In this document: one piece after another, positions 27,065 through 36,935 of the stretch | Layout of the letters: every line of letters begins with the position of its first letter | How positions within the stretch are numbered: position 1 is the first letter of the stretch | Source of the DNA: Vibrio splendidus | Lineage (GTDB): Bacteria; Pseudomonadota; Gammaproteobacteria; Enterobacterales; Vibrionaceae | Length of the DNA: 64,000 nucleotides | Reading direction: 5' to 3' | NCBI RefSeq assembly: GCF_002873455.1 | Contig: NZ_MCUN01000010.1 | Location: 186,001-250,000 of the forward strand | Notes under the pieces: model-generated | Database searches by the model: none | Told to the model about the DNA's origin: nothing | Seen by the model: the letters and a program-made list of their open reading frames with translations, nothing else | Made by a program: the position numbers and the translations under genes

Positions 27065-29125
27065 CTAAAGTGAATCTAGAAGCTCTATTCCCATATTGAA
27101 CAGAGTAAATGCGTAGATATCTGCTGTTAAATCGATAGCTTTGCTCAGCGGTATTCCTGCGCCATGGCCAGCATTCACATCAATACGAATCATCACGGGG
27201 GTGTCACCTTGATGCTTATCTTGCAGTTCTGAGATGAACTTATAAGAGTGTGCGGGCACAACACGGTCATCATGATCGGCGGTAGTGACCAGAGTTGCTG
27301 GATAGTCCGTGCCACGCACCACATTATGAACCGGTGAATAGCCAAGTAGGTATTCGAACATCTCTTTGCTTTGCGCTGAAGTACCGTAGTCGTAAGCCCA
27401 GCCTTCGCCAGAAGTAAAAGTGTGGTAACGCAACATGTCCAGTACCCCAACGGCAGGCAAGGCCACTTTAAACAGTTCAGGCCTTTGTGTCATACAAGCG
27501 CCTACTAGCAAGCCTCCGTTAGAACCGCCGCGGATCGCTAACTTATCACTGCTGGTGTAGTTTTCTTCGATTAAGAACTCCGCAGCAGCAATAAAGTCGT
27601 CAAATACGTTTTGCTTTTGTTGTTGAGTGCCGGCTTTGTGCCATGCCTTACCGTATTCACCGCCGCCACGTAAGTTAGGCACGGCATACACGCCACCCAA
27701 CTCCAACCAGCTGCCGACCGTACCAGAGAAAGCAGGCGTTAGGCTGACATTGAAACCACCATAGGCGTACAACATGGTTGGGTTATTGCCATCTAACACT
27801 AATCCCTTCTTATAAGAGATAAGCATCGGAACCTTGGTGCCATCCTTCGACGTATAGAAGACTTGTTTAGACTCAAATTGATCCGACTCAAACGGAGACT
27901 CAGAGCGTTGGTAGACTTCAGAGCTTCCAGATTCAACATCAAAAGAGAAAATCGTTGGCGGCGTTACATAGTTGGTAAAGGTGTAATAAAGCTGAGTTTG
28001 CTCGTTTTTTCCACCTAAGCCACTGGCCGTTCCCAGCCCAGGCAAATGAATTTCACGAACCAGATTACCTTGGTAATCCAACTGCTCAATCTTAGACACC
28101 ACATCCACCATGTAGTGAGCAAACAAGTAACCACCGCCCGTGCTGATATCCAATGGTTGTGGCTTTTCAGGGATGATTTCGAGCCATTTCCCATCGCGAG
28201 TATCAAAGCTCACCACCTTGCCATTAGGCGCATCGAGATTGGTGTATAAAATGAAGACTTCATCTTGATTATCGATGAGGTAAGTGTCGCTATCCACATG
28301 ATCAATCAGCGTGTTCAGTGACTGTTCTTGTGAGTTTAAATCGATATAGAACAACCTATTACCCGATGTCGACTCTCGCCCTAGAATGATCAAGTAACGG
28401 TCGTCCTCAGTGGTATAGCCTGATACATAGCGGTGTTGCTCGGCGTTGCTCTCACCAAAAATTATCTTATCGCTGGCTTGCTCAGTGCCCAATTCATGGA
28501 AGTAAAGCTTGTGTTGTTCGTTACGTGCAGAAAGCTGGCTGCCGTCTGGCTTATCGTAGCTAGAGTAATAAAAGCCGCGATTACCCAACCAAGAAATGCC
28601 GGTAAACTTCGCATCGGTGATTTCAGCTTCATGCTGCTTTTTAGTCTCGGTATCAATCACAAAGATCTTACGCCAGTCACTACCACCCTCTGAAATGCTA
28701 TACGCCGCCAAGCTATAATCTTTGGAAAACGACACAGAACCCAGTGATGTAGTGCCATCTTGCGAGAAGGTGTTCGGATCTAAGAAAACCTCTTCTTGTT
28801 GCCCTTCTTTCTGACGATAGAGAATACTGTGATTCTGCAGGCCATCGTTCTTATAGAAGTAGGTGTAATCTCCTCGTACAAACGGCTGCGAGCTCTTTTT
28901 GTAGTCTTGCGCTTTTGCTAATCGCTCTCGCAGTTCTGCTCGATACGGAATTTGAGCAAGGTAATCGAACGTCACTTCATTTTGACTTGCCACCCACTGC
29001 GCGGTTTCATCACTTCTATCGTCTTCTAACCAGCGATAAGGGTCTTCGACTATTTGATCAAAATAGTCATCGTTGACGATCTGTTGGTTAGTCATTGGAT
29101 ATTGATACTCTTTAAAATCGCTCAT
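27065..29125 (-). CDS. Prolyl oligopeptidase (peptidase family S9A)
   Basis: A 686-residue cytoplasmic serine peptidase that cleaves short peptides after proline. The N-terminal seven-bladed propeller (about residues 75-400) is followed by the alpha/beta-hydrolase domain with the full triad: Ser535 in RGGSNGGL, Asp619 in ADHDDRVVP and His654 in NAGHGAG. The spacing is close to that of well-known S9A enzymes. No signal peptide is seen. ATG 29125 has AGGATCACG directly before it. It is monocistronic with its own terminator and unrelated to its neighbours. Confidence 0.92.
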   Translation of the reverse strand: MSDFKEYQYPMTNQQIVNDDYFDQIVEDPYRWLEDDRSDETAQWVASQNEVTFDYLAQIPYRAELRERLAKAQDYKKSSQPFVRGDYTYFYKNDGLQNHSILYRQKEGQQEEVFLDPNTFSQDGTTSLGSVSFSKDYSLAAYSISEGGSDWRKIFVIDTETKKQHEAEITDAKFTGISWLGNRGFYYSSYDKPDGSQLSARNEQHKLYFHELGTEQASDKIIFGESNAEQHRYVSGYTTEDDRYLIILGRESTSGNRLFYIDLNSQEQSLNTLIDHVDSDTYLIDNQDEVFILYTNLDAPNGKVVSFDTRDGKWLEIIPEKPQPLDISTGGGYLFAHYMVDVVSKIEQLDYQGNLVREIHLPGLGTASGLGGKNEQTQLYYTFTNYVTPPTIFSFDVESGSSEVYQRSESPFESDQFESKQVFYTSKDGTKVPMLISYKKGLVLDGNNPTMLYAYGGFNVSLTPAFSGTVGSWLELGGVYAVPNLRGGGEYGKAWHKAGTQQQKQNVFDDFIAAAEFLIEENYTSSDKLAIRGGSNGGLLVGACMTQRPELFKVALPAVGVLDMLRYHTFTSGEGWAYDYGTSAQSKEMFEYLLGYSPVHNVVRGTDYPATLVTTADHDDRVVPAHSYKFISELQDKHQGDTPVMIRIDVNAGHGAGIPLSKAIDLTADIYAFTLFNMGIELLDSL

Positions 29126-29149
29126 CGTGATCCTTATTTTATATGCTGT

Positions 29150-29214
29150 AATGCTATGACTCTGCTCATGAAACCAAGTTTTCTTATAAAACCAAGCTTG
29201 AAACTCATAGCATT
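29150..29214 (-). repeat. Inverted repeat after the LysR gene
   Basis: Arms AATGCTATGA (29150-29159) and TCATAGCATT (29205-29214) enclose 45 bases that also contain two copies of AAACCAAG. The distal arm overlaps the LysR stop codon. It can fold as a long hairpin in the 3' end of the LysR mRNA. Confidence 0.7.
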
Positions 29215-30130
29215 AAAAATAGTGTGAAATCGTTAAGTAACGCGTTCTGATGTGTTCGATCAGTAGCTTAATTTTGTTCGGTGGTTGGCGAGTAAAGGGA
29301 TACACCGCATAAATACCCAACTTTTTGCCGACTAAGTCCGGGAAGATATCCACCAGCTGGCCGTTACGTATATCGTGATAAACCAGACAACGTGGCACGT
29401 ACGCAACACCGTGACCGCCCAACGCCGCTTTACGAAGTGCTGTAGCGTTATCGGTAGAGAAAGAACCAGAGACGCGCACGATGTATTTATCGTTATCAGT
29501 AAAGCCATCTTTACTATGCAGAAATTGCCACTCACTGGCACCCGTTGTTTGATAAGCGTATTGCAGACAATTGTGCTCAACCAAATCCTTGGGCTGCATC
29601 GGCTTACCATTCTTAGCTATATAAGACGGAGAGGCACATACCACCCATTGAGAGTCCAAGATATGACGGGCAATTAAGCTGGAGTCTTCCAAATAACCGG
29701 TTCGAATGACCAAGTCGAGACCATCATCAACCAAGTCTACAAATCGATTGTTAAGAGACATATCGACCGTTAAACCTGGGTGCATATTACAAAACTCGGC
29801 AACAGCGTCTGCGAGAATCAAATCTCCGGAGATAGTAGGCACTGACATTTTGATATGACCACTGACATTTTCACCAAAGCCTGAAACTGCGTCCATAGCC
29901 TCTTGAGCCGCCTGCTTCACATTTTTGGCTCCGTGTAACATTGCCTTACCTGCCTCGGTCAACGTCAATTTACGCGTAGTTCGATATAATAGTTGCACGC
30001 CAATCTCTTCTTCCAAACGCGCAATTCTCTTACTAACTACCGAATTTGTAAGGTTATTTTGTTCTGCCACCTTACTAAAACTACCCAGTTCTACTACCTG
30101 TGAAAACAGGATCAAATCGTCTGCTCGCAT
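29213..30130 (-). CDS. LysR-family transcriptional regulator divergent from lldP
   Basis: A 305-residue protein with an N-terminal winged HTH (FSQVVELGSFSKVAEQNNLTNSVVSKRIARLEEEIG) and a LysR substrate-binding domain of the CrgA/AaeR subgroup. It diverges from the lactate genes across 234 bp, the usual arrangement of a LysR activator and its target. In enteric bacteria the lld genes use the GntR protein LldR instead, so the pairing is an inference from position. Confidence 0.88.
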   Translation of the reverse strand: MRADDLILFSQVVELGSFSKVAEQNNLTNSVVSKRIARLEEEIGVQLLYRTTRKLTLTEAGKAMLHGAKNVKQAAQEAMDAVSGFGENVSGHIKMSVPTISGDLILADAVAEFCNMHPGLTVDMSLNNRFVDLVDDGLDLVIRTGYLEDSSLIARHILDSQWVVCASPSYIAKNGKPMQPKDLVEHNCLQYAYQTTGASEWQFLHSKDGFTDNDKYIVRVSGSFSTDNATALRKAALGGHGVAYVPRCLVYHDIRNGQLVDIFPDLVGKKLGIYAVYPFTRQPPNKIKLLIEHIRTRYLTISHYF

Positions 30131-30322
30131 TTGATTATGCCAATTTTGGAATTAATTATTTTCATTATTTCCCTATATCAATAAAAAATAAAGGGGTAAA
30201 TTCACGCCAAATTAACAAAACAATTACAAAACAGTCATTCCAATTACAAGAGTCGCCCAACTATGGTGCCCTTTAGAGACCAAAAGCGATTCAAATAACG
30301 TCAAACAATAATGTGTTATTCA

Positions 30323-30344
30323 TTTCAAACATGAACGTTTGAAA
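30323..30344 (+). promoter_or_regulatory. Perfect inverted repeat in the lldP leader
   Basis: TTTCAAAC-ATGAAC-GTTTGAAA lies 20-42 bases before the lldP ATG, immediately ahead of the ribosome site. It may be an operator or an RNA hairpin controlling access to the ribosome site. Confidence 0.55.
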
Positions 30345-30364
30345 ACAAGTACGAGGAAGTACCC

Positions 30365-32059
30365 ATGAGTGAAACTCTACTAGCTTTATTGGCCTTTTCG
30401 CCAATAGTTGTTGCAGCGATTCTGCTGGTTGGCCTTAACTGGCCTGCGAAAAAAGCGATGCCAGTGGCATTTGCATTAACCGTTGCTATCGCCCTATTCG
30501 CATGGAATATGTCTAGCACTCGCGTGCTGGCTTCAGTATTCCAAGGCTTCGGCATTACGGTGTCGGTTCTCTGGATTGTGTTTGGCGCCATCTTCTTATT
30601 AAACACTTTAAAACACACTGGAGCTATCACCACCATCCGCAACGGCTTTACTGACATCTCAGCAGACCGTCGTGTGCAAGCGATCATCATCGCTTGGTGT
30701 TTTGGTTCATTCATTGAAGGGGCATCAGGCTTCGGCACACCGGCTGCAATCGCCGCTCCTTTACTGGTTGCAATCGGCTTCCCAGCATTAGCTGCGGTAC
30801 TGATGGGTATGATGATTCAATCTACGCCGGTATCGTTCGGCGCAGTTGGTACACCTATCATCGTTGGCGTAAACAAAGGCTTGGATACGCACAAAATCAG
30901 TGAAAGCCTGATCGCCAATGGCTCAACATGGGATGCTTACCTACAACAGATCACATCAAGTGTTGCGATCATCCACGCCTGCGTTGGTGTGATGATTCCT
31001 GTATTGATGGCGATGATGCTGACTCGCTTCTTCGGTAAGAACAAAAGCTGGACTGAAGGTCTTGATATCCTGCCGTTCGCACTGTTCGCAGGTGCTGCTT
31101 TCACTATTCCTTACGCACTAACAGGTGTTTTCTTAGGTGCTGAGTTCCCATCACTGATTGGTGGTTTGGCTGGCCTTGCGATTGTTGTAACAGCAGCAAA
31201 GCGCGGCTTCCTAGTACCTAAATCAAAATGGGATTTTGAGAGCGAAGACAAGTGGCCAGCAGAATGGTTAGGTTCTTTGAAAATCGACCTTGATGACAAC
31301 AACCAAAGCCATAAGAAAATGAGCATGGCGATGGCATGGGCACCTTACGTGCTGCTCGCTGTCACTCTAGTTGCTAGCCGTGTTAGCCCTGAGTTCAAAG
31401 GCCTGCTTAAGAGCGTTAGCCTTTCATTCAGCAACATCCTTGGCGAGACAGGCGTAAGTACAGCGATTCAACCTCTGTATCTACCTGGCGGTATCTTGGT
31501 ATTCGTCGCACTGGTTGCTGTTCTAATGCAATCACGCAGCGCAACACCACTGGCTAAAGCCTTTGGTGAGTCGAGCAAAACTCTAATAGGCGCTGGCTTT
31601 GTGTTGGTGTTCACCATCCCAATGGTTCGTATCTTCATTAACTCAGGCGTGAACGGCGCTGATTTAGCAAGTATGCCAGTAACCACTGCAAACTTTGCAG
31701 CTGACCTAGTCGGCGGCGCATTCCCAGCGTTAAGTGCAACCGTCGGTGCGTTAGGTGCTTTCATTGCTGGTTCGAACACAGTTTCAAACATGATGTTCAG
31801 CCAGTTCCAATTCGAAGTAGCGCAAACTCTGTCTATCTCTAGTGCTGTAGTTGTTGCTCTACAAGCTGTTGGCGCAGCTGCCGGTAACATGATTGCTATT
31901 CACAACGTGGTCGCCGCATCGGCAACCGTTGGCTTACTAGGACGTGAAGGCGCAACGTTACGTAAAACCATTATCCCAACGTTCTACTACCTGGTAATGA
32001 CCGGAATCATTGGCCTAGTGGTTGTCTACGGTTTCAAAATGACAGACGCACTTATGTAA
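30365..32059 (+). CDS. lldP: L-lactate permease
   Basis: A 564-residue inner-membrane symporter of the LctP family. About 12-13 helices are visible, with the conserved stretch [21 protein letters not shown] and a C-terminal [24 protein letters not shown]. It imports lactate with protons. ATG 30365 has GAGGA eight bases upstream. It is followed by the L- and D-lactate oxidising enzymes, so the three genes form one lactate-respiration unit, although a long inverted repeat lies in the gap to lldD. Confidence 0.93.
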   Translation: MSETLLALLAFSPIVVAAILLVGLNWPAKKAMPVAFALTVAIALFAWNMSSTRVLASVFQGFGITVSVLWIVFGAIFLLNTLKHTGAITTIRNGFTDISADRRVQAIIIAWCFGSFIEGASGFGTPAAIAAPLLVAIGFPALAAVLMGMMIQSTPVSFGAVGTPIIVGVNKGLDTHKISESLIANGSTWDAYLQQITSSVAIIHACVGVMIPVLMAMMLTRFFGKNKSWTEGLDILPFALFAGAAFTIPYALTGVFLGAEFPSLIGGLAGLAIVVTAAKRGFLVPKSKWDFESEDKWPAEWLGSLKIDLDDNNQSHKKMSMAMAWAPYVLLAVTLVASRVSPEFKGLLKSVSLSFSNILGETGVSTAIQPLYLPGGILVFVALVAVLMQSRSATPLAKAFGESSKTLIGAGFVLVFTIPMVRIFINSGVNGADLASMPVTTANFAADLVGGAFPALSATVGALGAFIAGSNTVSNMMFSQFQFEVAQTLSISSAVVVALQAVGAAAGNMIAIHNVVAASATVGLLGREGATLRKTIIPTFYYLVMTGIIGLVVVYGFKMTDALM

Positions 32060-32084
32060 ACCCATAAGTCGTTACAAAAGCACT

Positions 32085-32189
32085 TGGCGTTAATACTCAA
32101 TTCCCCGACTGCAACACCGTCTAATAAGACAGTTGATGAGTTTCGGAATGGATACTAAAACACATCAACACCCTCGGGTATTAACGCCA
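32085..32189 (+). repeat. Long inverted repeat between lldP and lldD
   Basis: Arms TGGCGTTAATAC (32085-32096) and GTATTAACGCCA (32178-32189) are perfect 12-bp complements separated by 81 bases; TTTTATT follows the distal arm. It can act as a partial terminator or mRNA stability element. Confidence 0.8.
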
Positions 32190-32264
32190 TTTTATTAAGA
32201 AAGCAAGCAGCCCAAGCCAAGCTCTCATAGAAGGGCAACATCCCAAGAATTTAGGACTGAAATT

Positions 32265-33404
32265 ATGATCATATCCGCATCGACTGATTACCGCGCCGCA
32301 GCAAAAGCGAAATTACCACCGTTTCTTTTTCACTACATTGACGGCGGTTCTTACGGAGAACATACCTTACGCCGCAACACGGCCGATCTTGCAGAGATCG
32401 CGCTCAAGCAGCGTGTCCTCAATGACATGTCAGATCTGAATTTGGAAACTGAGTTGTTTGGCGAAAAGCTGGCGATGCCGATTGCCTTAGCACCCGTTGG
32501 CCTAACAGGCATGTACGCACGACGTGGCGAAGTACAAGCTGCAAAAGCGGCTGACAACAAAGGCATCCCATTTACGATGTCGACCGTATCAGTTTGCCCG
32601 ATTGAAGAAGTCGCACCTAAGATTGAGCGCCCAATGTGGTTCCAACTTTACGTGCTAAAAGATCGTGGCTTCATGAAGAACGTATTGGAACGTGCCAAAG
32701 CAGCAGGCGTAACAACACTGGTCTTTACGGTGGATATGCCCGTACCTGGCGCTCGCTATCGTGATATGCACTCAGGAATGAGTGGCCCAAATGCAGCAAT
32801 ACGTCGTGTATTTCAATCGATGCGTCATCCTAGCTGGGCAGTTGATGTTGGCCTGCTTGGTAAACCACACGACCTTGGCAATATCTCTACTTACCGCGGT
32901 TCTCCAACCAAACTGGAAGACTACATCGGTTGGTTGGGTGACAACTTTGACCCGTCGATTTCATGGAAAGACTTAGAGTGGATCCGTGACTTCTGGGACG
33001 GCCCGATGGTCATCAAAGGCATTCTTGATGAAGAAGATGCAAAAGACGCCGTAAGATTTGGCGCAGACGGTATCGTGGTTTCAAACCACGGCGGTCGTCA
33101 GCTTGATGGTGTTTTATCAAGTGCCAAAGCACTACCTGCGATTGCAGATGCAGTAAAAGGTGACACCAAAATTCTGGTCGACTCAGGTATTCGTACTGGC
33201 TTAGATGTAGTTCGTATGATGGCAATGGGCGCAGACTGTACCCTACTTGGCCGCTCTTTCGTCTACGCGCTGGCTGCACAAGGTCAAGCAGGCGTTGAGA
33301 ACCTACTCGACCTTTACGACAAAGAGATGCGCGTTGCGATGACATTGACTGGCGCTAAGACTATCAAAGATTTAAATCGCGACTCTTTAGTTGGGTTAAG
33401 TTAA
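32265..33404 (+). CDS. lldD: FMN-dependent L-lactate dehydrogenase (quinone)
   Basis: A 379-residue member of the alpha-hydroxyacid oxidase family. The catalytic His275 sits in [10 protein letters not shown], the same position as in E. coli LldD, and the FMN-phosphate site is [13 protein letters not shown]. The N-terminal [26 protein letters not shown] is almost identical to enteric LldD. It oxidises L-lactate to pyruvate at the inner membrane and passes electrons to quinone. It lies between lldP and the D-lactate dehydrogenase gene. Confidence 0.95.
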   Translation: MIISASTDYRAAAKAKLPPFLFHYIDGGSYGEHTLRRNTADLAEIALKQRVLNDMSDLNLETELFGEKLAMPIALAPVGLTGMYARRGEVQAAKAADNKGIPFTMSTVSVCPIEEVAPKIERPMWFQLYVLKDRGFMKNVLERAKAAGVTTLVFTVDMPVPGARYRDMHSGMSGPNAAIRRVFQSMRHPSWAVDVGLLGKPHDLGNISTYRGSPTKLEDYIGWLGDNFDPSISWKDLEWIRDFWDGPMVIKGILDEEDAKDAVRFGADGIVVSNHGGRQLDGVLSSAKALPAIADAVKGDTKILVDSGIRTGLDVVRMMAMGADCTLLGRSFVYALAAQGQAGVENLLDLYDKEMRVAMTLTGAKTIKDLNRDSLVGLS

Positions 33405-33453
33405 CCACACCGATTCAGACTCATGCTTTGGTCTACTGAGACTGAAGTTCAAT

Positions 33454-33489
33454 CGGTGTCACAGCAATTCCACTGCCGTTGTGACACCG
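33454..33489 (+). terminator. Hairpin between lldD and the D-lactate dehydrogenase gene
   Basis: The stem CGGTGTCAC/GTGACACCG encloses 18 bases with a short TTT tail. It looks like a weak or attenuating terminator inside the operon. Confidence 0.6.
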
Positions 33490-33556
33490 TTTAAGCACTG
33501 GAAAATAAAACAAAAAAACAAATCAGTGCCAATTTAAAAAGCACAAGGAAGCAAAG

Positions 33557-36412
33557 ATGGAGACAACCACATCCCATGAGCGAGTAGTAGACGCACAAGC
33601 TTATCAGCAGCTTGAATCGATATTGGCTCAAAAAATTGAAACAGAACGCATTGTCACTCAAGAGGCAAAGCGCTTGGCTTACGGCACCGACGCGAGTTTT
33701 TATCGCTTGGTGCCGAAAATGGTTCTAAGGCTTAAAAGCCTAGACGAAGTTATCTTTACCATTCAAAGCTGTCGTGAACTCGGTATCCACTTTACTTTCC
33801 GTGCAGCAGGCACAAGTCTTTCAGGGCAAGCCGTTTCAGACTCTGTACTCATCACATTGACAGACGACTGGCGCGGCCACGAGATCGTGGACAACGGTAA
33901 TCAAATCATTCTTCAACCCGGTGTGATTGGAGCTGACGCCAACAAATACCTCGCCCCTTTCCAACGTAAAATCGGCCCAGATCCCGCCTCAATCAATACC
34001 TGTAAAATTGGTGGTATTGCGGCGAACAACGCCAGTGGCATGTGCTGTGGTACCGCGCAGAATTCGTACCGTACCGTCGACAGCATGAAAATCGTATTAA
34101 GTGATGGCACCTTGCTTGATACGGCGGATAACGCAAGTGTTGAGGCGTTCAAGCTATCACACAAAGAGCTGTTTGAAGGCATTGTTAATTTACACAAACA
34201 GACCTGCTCAAACCAAGAGCTCGCAGACAGAATCCGTCACAAATATCGCTTAAAAAATACCACTGGCTATGCACTCAATGCCTTGGTTGATTACCACGAC
34301 CCCATTGAAATCATCAAACACCTGATGATTGGTTCTGAAGGCACACTTGGTTTTATTGCCGAAATCACTTACAACACCGTTATTGAACACCCGAATAAAG
34401 CTTCTGCTCTATTGGTATTTGCCGACATCGAGCAAGCCAGTAAGGCCGTCACCACGCTATCCAAAACACCGGTTGCTGCGGTTGAATTGATGGATGGCAG
34501 AGCACTGCGCTCTGTGGCAGACAATCCGGGGATGCCCGCATTTATGCCGAGCCTCAACGTAGAAGCAGCGGCTATTTTGATTGAATCTCACGCCAGCTCC
34601 CAGCAGGATTTAGATTTACAATGTAAATCAATTTTGGATGCATTAACTGAGTACACGATTGTTGAATCGGTTCCTTTCACTTCCGATCCGAAGACAGTCG
34701 CAACCCTATGGGGCATCCGTAAAGGCATGTTCCCAGCCGTCGGAGCCGTTCGTGAAGTCGGCACAACCGTTATCATCGAAGACGTGGCTTTTCCTGTAGA
34801 GAACCTCGCCAACGGTATCCGCGAGCTGCAAGAATTGTTCGATAAATACGACTACAGCGAAGCGATCATCTTCGGCCATGCCTTAGAAGGCAACCTGCAC
34901 TTTGTGTTTACTCAAGGTTTTGATAGCCAAGAAGAGATCGACCGCTACGGTGGTTTCATGGACGACGTTGCTGAATTGGTTGCGGTCAAATACCAAGGTT
35001 CATTGAAAGCGGAACACGGTACTGGCCGCAATATGGCACCTTACGTGGAATTAGAGTGGGGTAAAGATGGCTACGCCTTGATGCAACAAATCAAAGCCTT
35101 GTTTGATCCAGAAAAACTGCTCAACCCGGGCGTTATTATTAACGACAATCCGAACTCTCATATTACTAATCTGAAACCAATGCCGGCTGCCGACGACCTT
35201 GTCGATCGTTGTATTGAGTGTGGATTCTGCGAACCGGTTTGCCCTTCTCGCACCTTAACCCTATCTCCACGTCAACGTATTGTGTTGTACCGCGAGCTGC
35301 AACGCCGTCGTGCGGCAGGTGAAGAGATAGAGGCAAGTGAGTTAGAGAAAACCTTCGAATACCAAGGCATTGATACTTGTGCCGCAACTGGCTTGTGTGC
35401 CGAGCGTTGCCCAGTCGGCATCAACACCGGTGATTTGGTGAAGAAGCTTCGTATCGCCAAATATGAAAAATTCACTCCAATTGCAAAGTGGACGGCGGAT
35501 CATTTCTCAACCACCACCAAACTGACAAAGGCCGGCCTCAAAGCCAATCAAGTAGCAAGTAAAGTTCTAGGTGCTAGTACAGTCGGCAAGTTAACCAACG
35601 GCCTGCGCTCTATGACTAAAGGCGCAACGCCAGTTTGGATGCCTGAGATGCCGCAATCCAATAGCCATTCGCTAGTCTCATCACCAGTGACGGCAGAATC
35701 CTCAAGCAATCATAAGAAGGTGGTTTACCTCCCTTCCTGTGCAAGTCGAACTATGGGGCAACAAAGCGATGCGGGCGACCAACGTCCTCTAACTGAAGTG
35801 ACCATGTCTTTGCTTAACAAGGCAGGGTTTGAAGTTATTCTTCCGAAGAAGCTAGATGACCAATGTTGTGGTATGCCATATGACAGCAAAGGCATGACCG
35901 ACCTCGCGCAGTCTAAAGCTCAGCAACTGGAAGAAGTGTTGTGGCAGGCCAGTCGTCAGGGTGAATACCCAGTGTTGATGGATACCAGTCCGTGTGCTAA
36001 GCGCAGCATTGAGCAATTCACAAAACCACTGCAAGTGCTAGAACCAACTGGATTTGTGAACCAATACTTGCTTGAGCACCTGACACTTGAGCCGCTGCAA
36101 GAAACCGTGATGCTACATGTGACGTGTAGCTCTCGTCGAATGGGTTTGGAAGGCGCGATGTTGAGCCTTGCTAAAGCCTGTACCGAAGAGGTGATTGTTC
36201 CAGAGCATATTCAATGCTGTGGTTGGGCGGGTGATAAAGGCTTTACCACACCAGAGCTGAATGAAGCGGCAGTACACCCACTCAAAGAACAAGTACCAAG
36301 CAACTGCACTCGCGGATTCAGCAACAGCCGAACCTGTGAGATTGGTTTGTCACATCACAGTGGCATTCCCTATCAATCCATCTTGTACTTGGTGGACGAA
36401 GTCGCGCAATAG
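33557..36412 (+). CDS. FAD- and Fe-S-binding D-lactate dehydrogenase (Dld-II type)
   Basis: A 951-residue flavoprotein. In order: an FAD-binding PCMH domain (FRAAGTSLSGQAVSDS and GGIAANNASGMCCG, about residues 90-160), the FAD-oxidase C domain with EHGTGRNMAPYVE (about 480), a 4Fe-4S pair (CIECGFCEPVCPSR and CAATGLCAERCPVG, about 550-630), and two cysteine-rich CCG domains (DQCCGMPYDSKG and QCCGWAGDKGF). This layout matches the Shewanella Dld-II respiratory D-lactate dehydrogenase, which is also encoded beside lldP. It should oxidise D-lactate to pyruvate with electrons to quinone. Glycolate or 2-hydroxyglutarate oxidases share the fold, but the lactate neighbours favour D-lactate. Confidence 0.88.
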   Translation: METTTSHERVVDAQAYQQLESILAQKIETERIVTQEAKRLAYGTDASFYRLVPKMVLRLKSLDEVIFTIQSCRELGIHFTFRAAGTSLSGQAVSDSVLITLTDDWRGHEIVDNGNQIILQPGVIGADANKYLAPFQRKIGPDPASINTCKIGGIAANNASGMCCGTAQNSYRTVDSMKIVLSDGTLLDTADNASVEAFKLSHKELFEGIVNLHKQTCSNQELADRIRHKYRLKNTTGYALNALVDYHDPIEIIKHLMIGSEGTLGFIAEITYNTVIEHPNKASALLVFADIEQASKAVTTLSKTPVAAVELMDGRALRSVADNPGMPAFMPSLNVEAAAILIESHASSQQDLDLQCKSILDALTEYTIVESVPFTSDPKTVATLWGIRKGMFPAVGAVREVGTTVIIEDVAFPVENLANGIRELQELFDKYDYSEAIIFGHALEGNLHFVFTQGFDSQEEIDRYGGFMDDVAELVAVKYQGSLKAEHGTGRNMAPYVELEWGKDGYALMQQIKALFDPEKLLNPGVIINDNPNSHITNLKPMPAADDLVDRCIECGFCEPVCPSRTLTLSPRQRIVLYRELQRRRAAGEEIEASELEKTFEYQGIDTCAATGLCAERCPVGINTGDLVKKLRIAKYEKFTPIAKWTADHFSTTTKLTKAGLKANQVASKVLGASTVGKLTNGLRSMTKGATPVWMPEMPQSNSHSLVSSPVTAESSSNHKKVVYLPSCASRTMGQQSDAGDQRPLTEVTMSLLNKAGFEVILPKKLDDQCCGMPYDSKGMTDLAQSKAQQLEEVLWQASRQGEYPVLMDTSPCAKRSIEQFTKPLQVLEPTGFVNQYLLEHLTLEPLQETVMLHVTCSSRRMGLEGAMLSLAKACTEEVIVPEHIQCCGWAGDKGFTTPELNEAAVHPLKEQVPSNCTRGFSNSRTCEIGLSHHSGIPYQSILYLVDEVAQ

Positions 36413-36454
36413 CTTCGCGCTTACTCCGAGTGATGCGCTTTAGCTTAAAACGAA

Positions 36455-36488
36455 AAATGGCAGCCCAATCAGGCTGCCATTTCTTTAT
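36455..36488 (+). terminator. Intrinsic terminator of the lactate operon
   Basis: The stem AAATGGCAGCC/GGCTGCCATTT with a six-base loop is followed by TCTTT, about 43 bases after the D-lactate dehydrogenase stop. Confidence 0.88.
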
Positions 36489-36533
36489 TCGATTTAAAAC
36501 GTATTACCGAGCTAGATATTGCTGAGCTAACGG

Positions 36534-36776
36534 CTACTGAGCTAGGCGCATCAACTCTTCTGGCGAGTAGTGTTTTGCTTCTGCGCCTTTGGCAATTAGG
36601 TCAATCACTTTGAATTCGCTCATATCACCAAACTCTTTGGTCAAGTAATCACGAAATGCTTTTTCGTTCGGCCATTTACCTCGCACGATATAACCCTCTT
36701 CTTTGTCGAAATCTTCCGTCTCAAAGAAGGAGAAGTCGGTCATACCAATATTGTGGCAATACAAAACGAGATACAT
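36534..36776 (-). CDS. Small hypothetical protein, 80 aa
   Basis: I do not recognise the family. The protein is acidic and soluble, with a ferredoxin-like feel (MYLVLYCHNIGMTDFSFFETEDFD) and a C-terminal SPEELMRLAQ tail. AAGGA lies six bases before its ATG, and no larger frame competes, so it is likely a real gene. It stands 159 bp downstream of the fused ABC permease on the same strand and could be cotranscribed, but no shared function is evident. Confidence 0.6.
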   Translation of the reverse strand: MYLVLYCHNIGMTDFSFFETEDFDKEEGYIVRGKWPNEKAFRDYLTKEFGDMSEFKVIDLIAKGAEAKHYSPEELMRLAQ

Positions 36777-36935
36777 GTTGAATCCTTAACGCTGAACACT
36801 TAACTAAGCTAAAAACCGATCGACAACCGATCCGAAAGCCAATTCCAAAAAACAGGCCAAGGTTACAACATAAATGCCAAATCGAACACTCAATCGAATA
36901 GCTCGTCGAAAACTTAAGCAACCTGCTCTTTTTCG

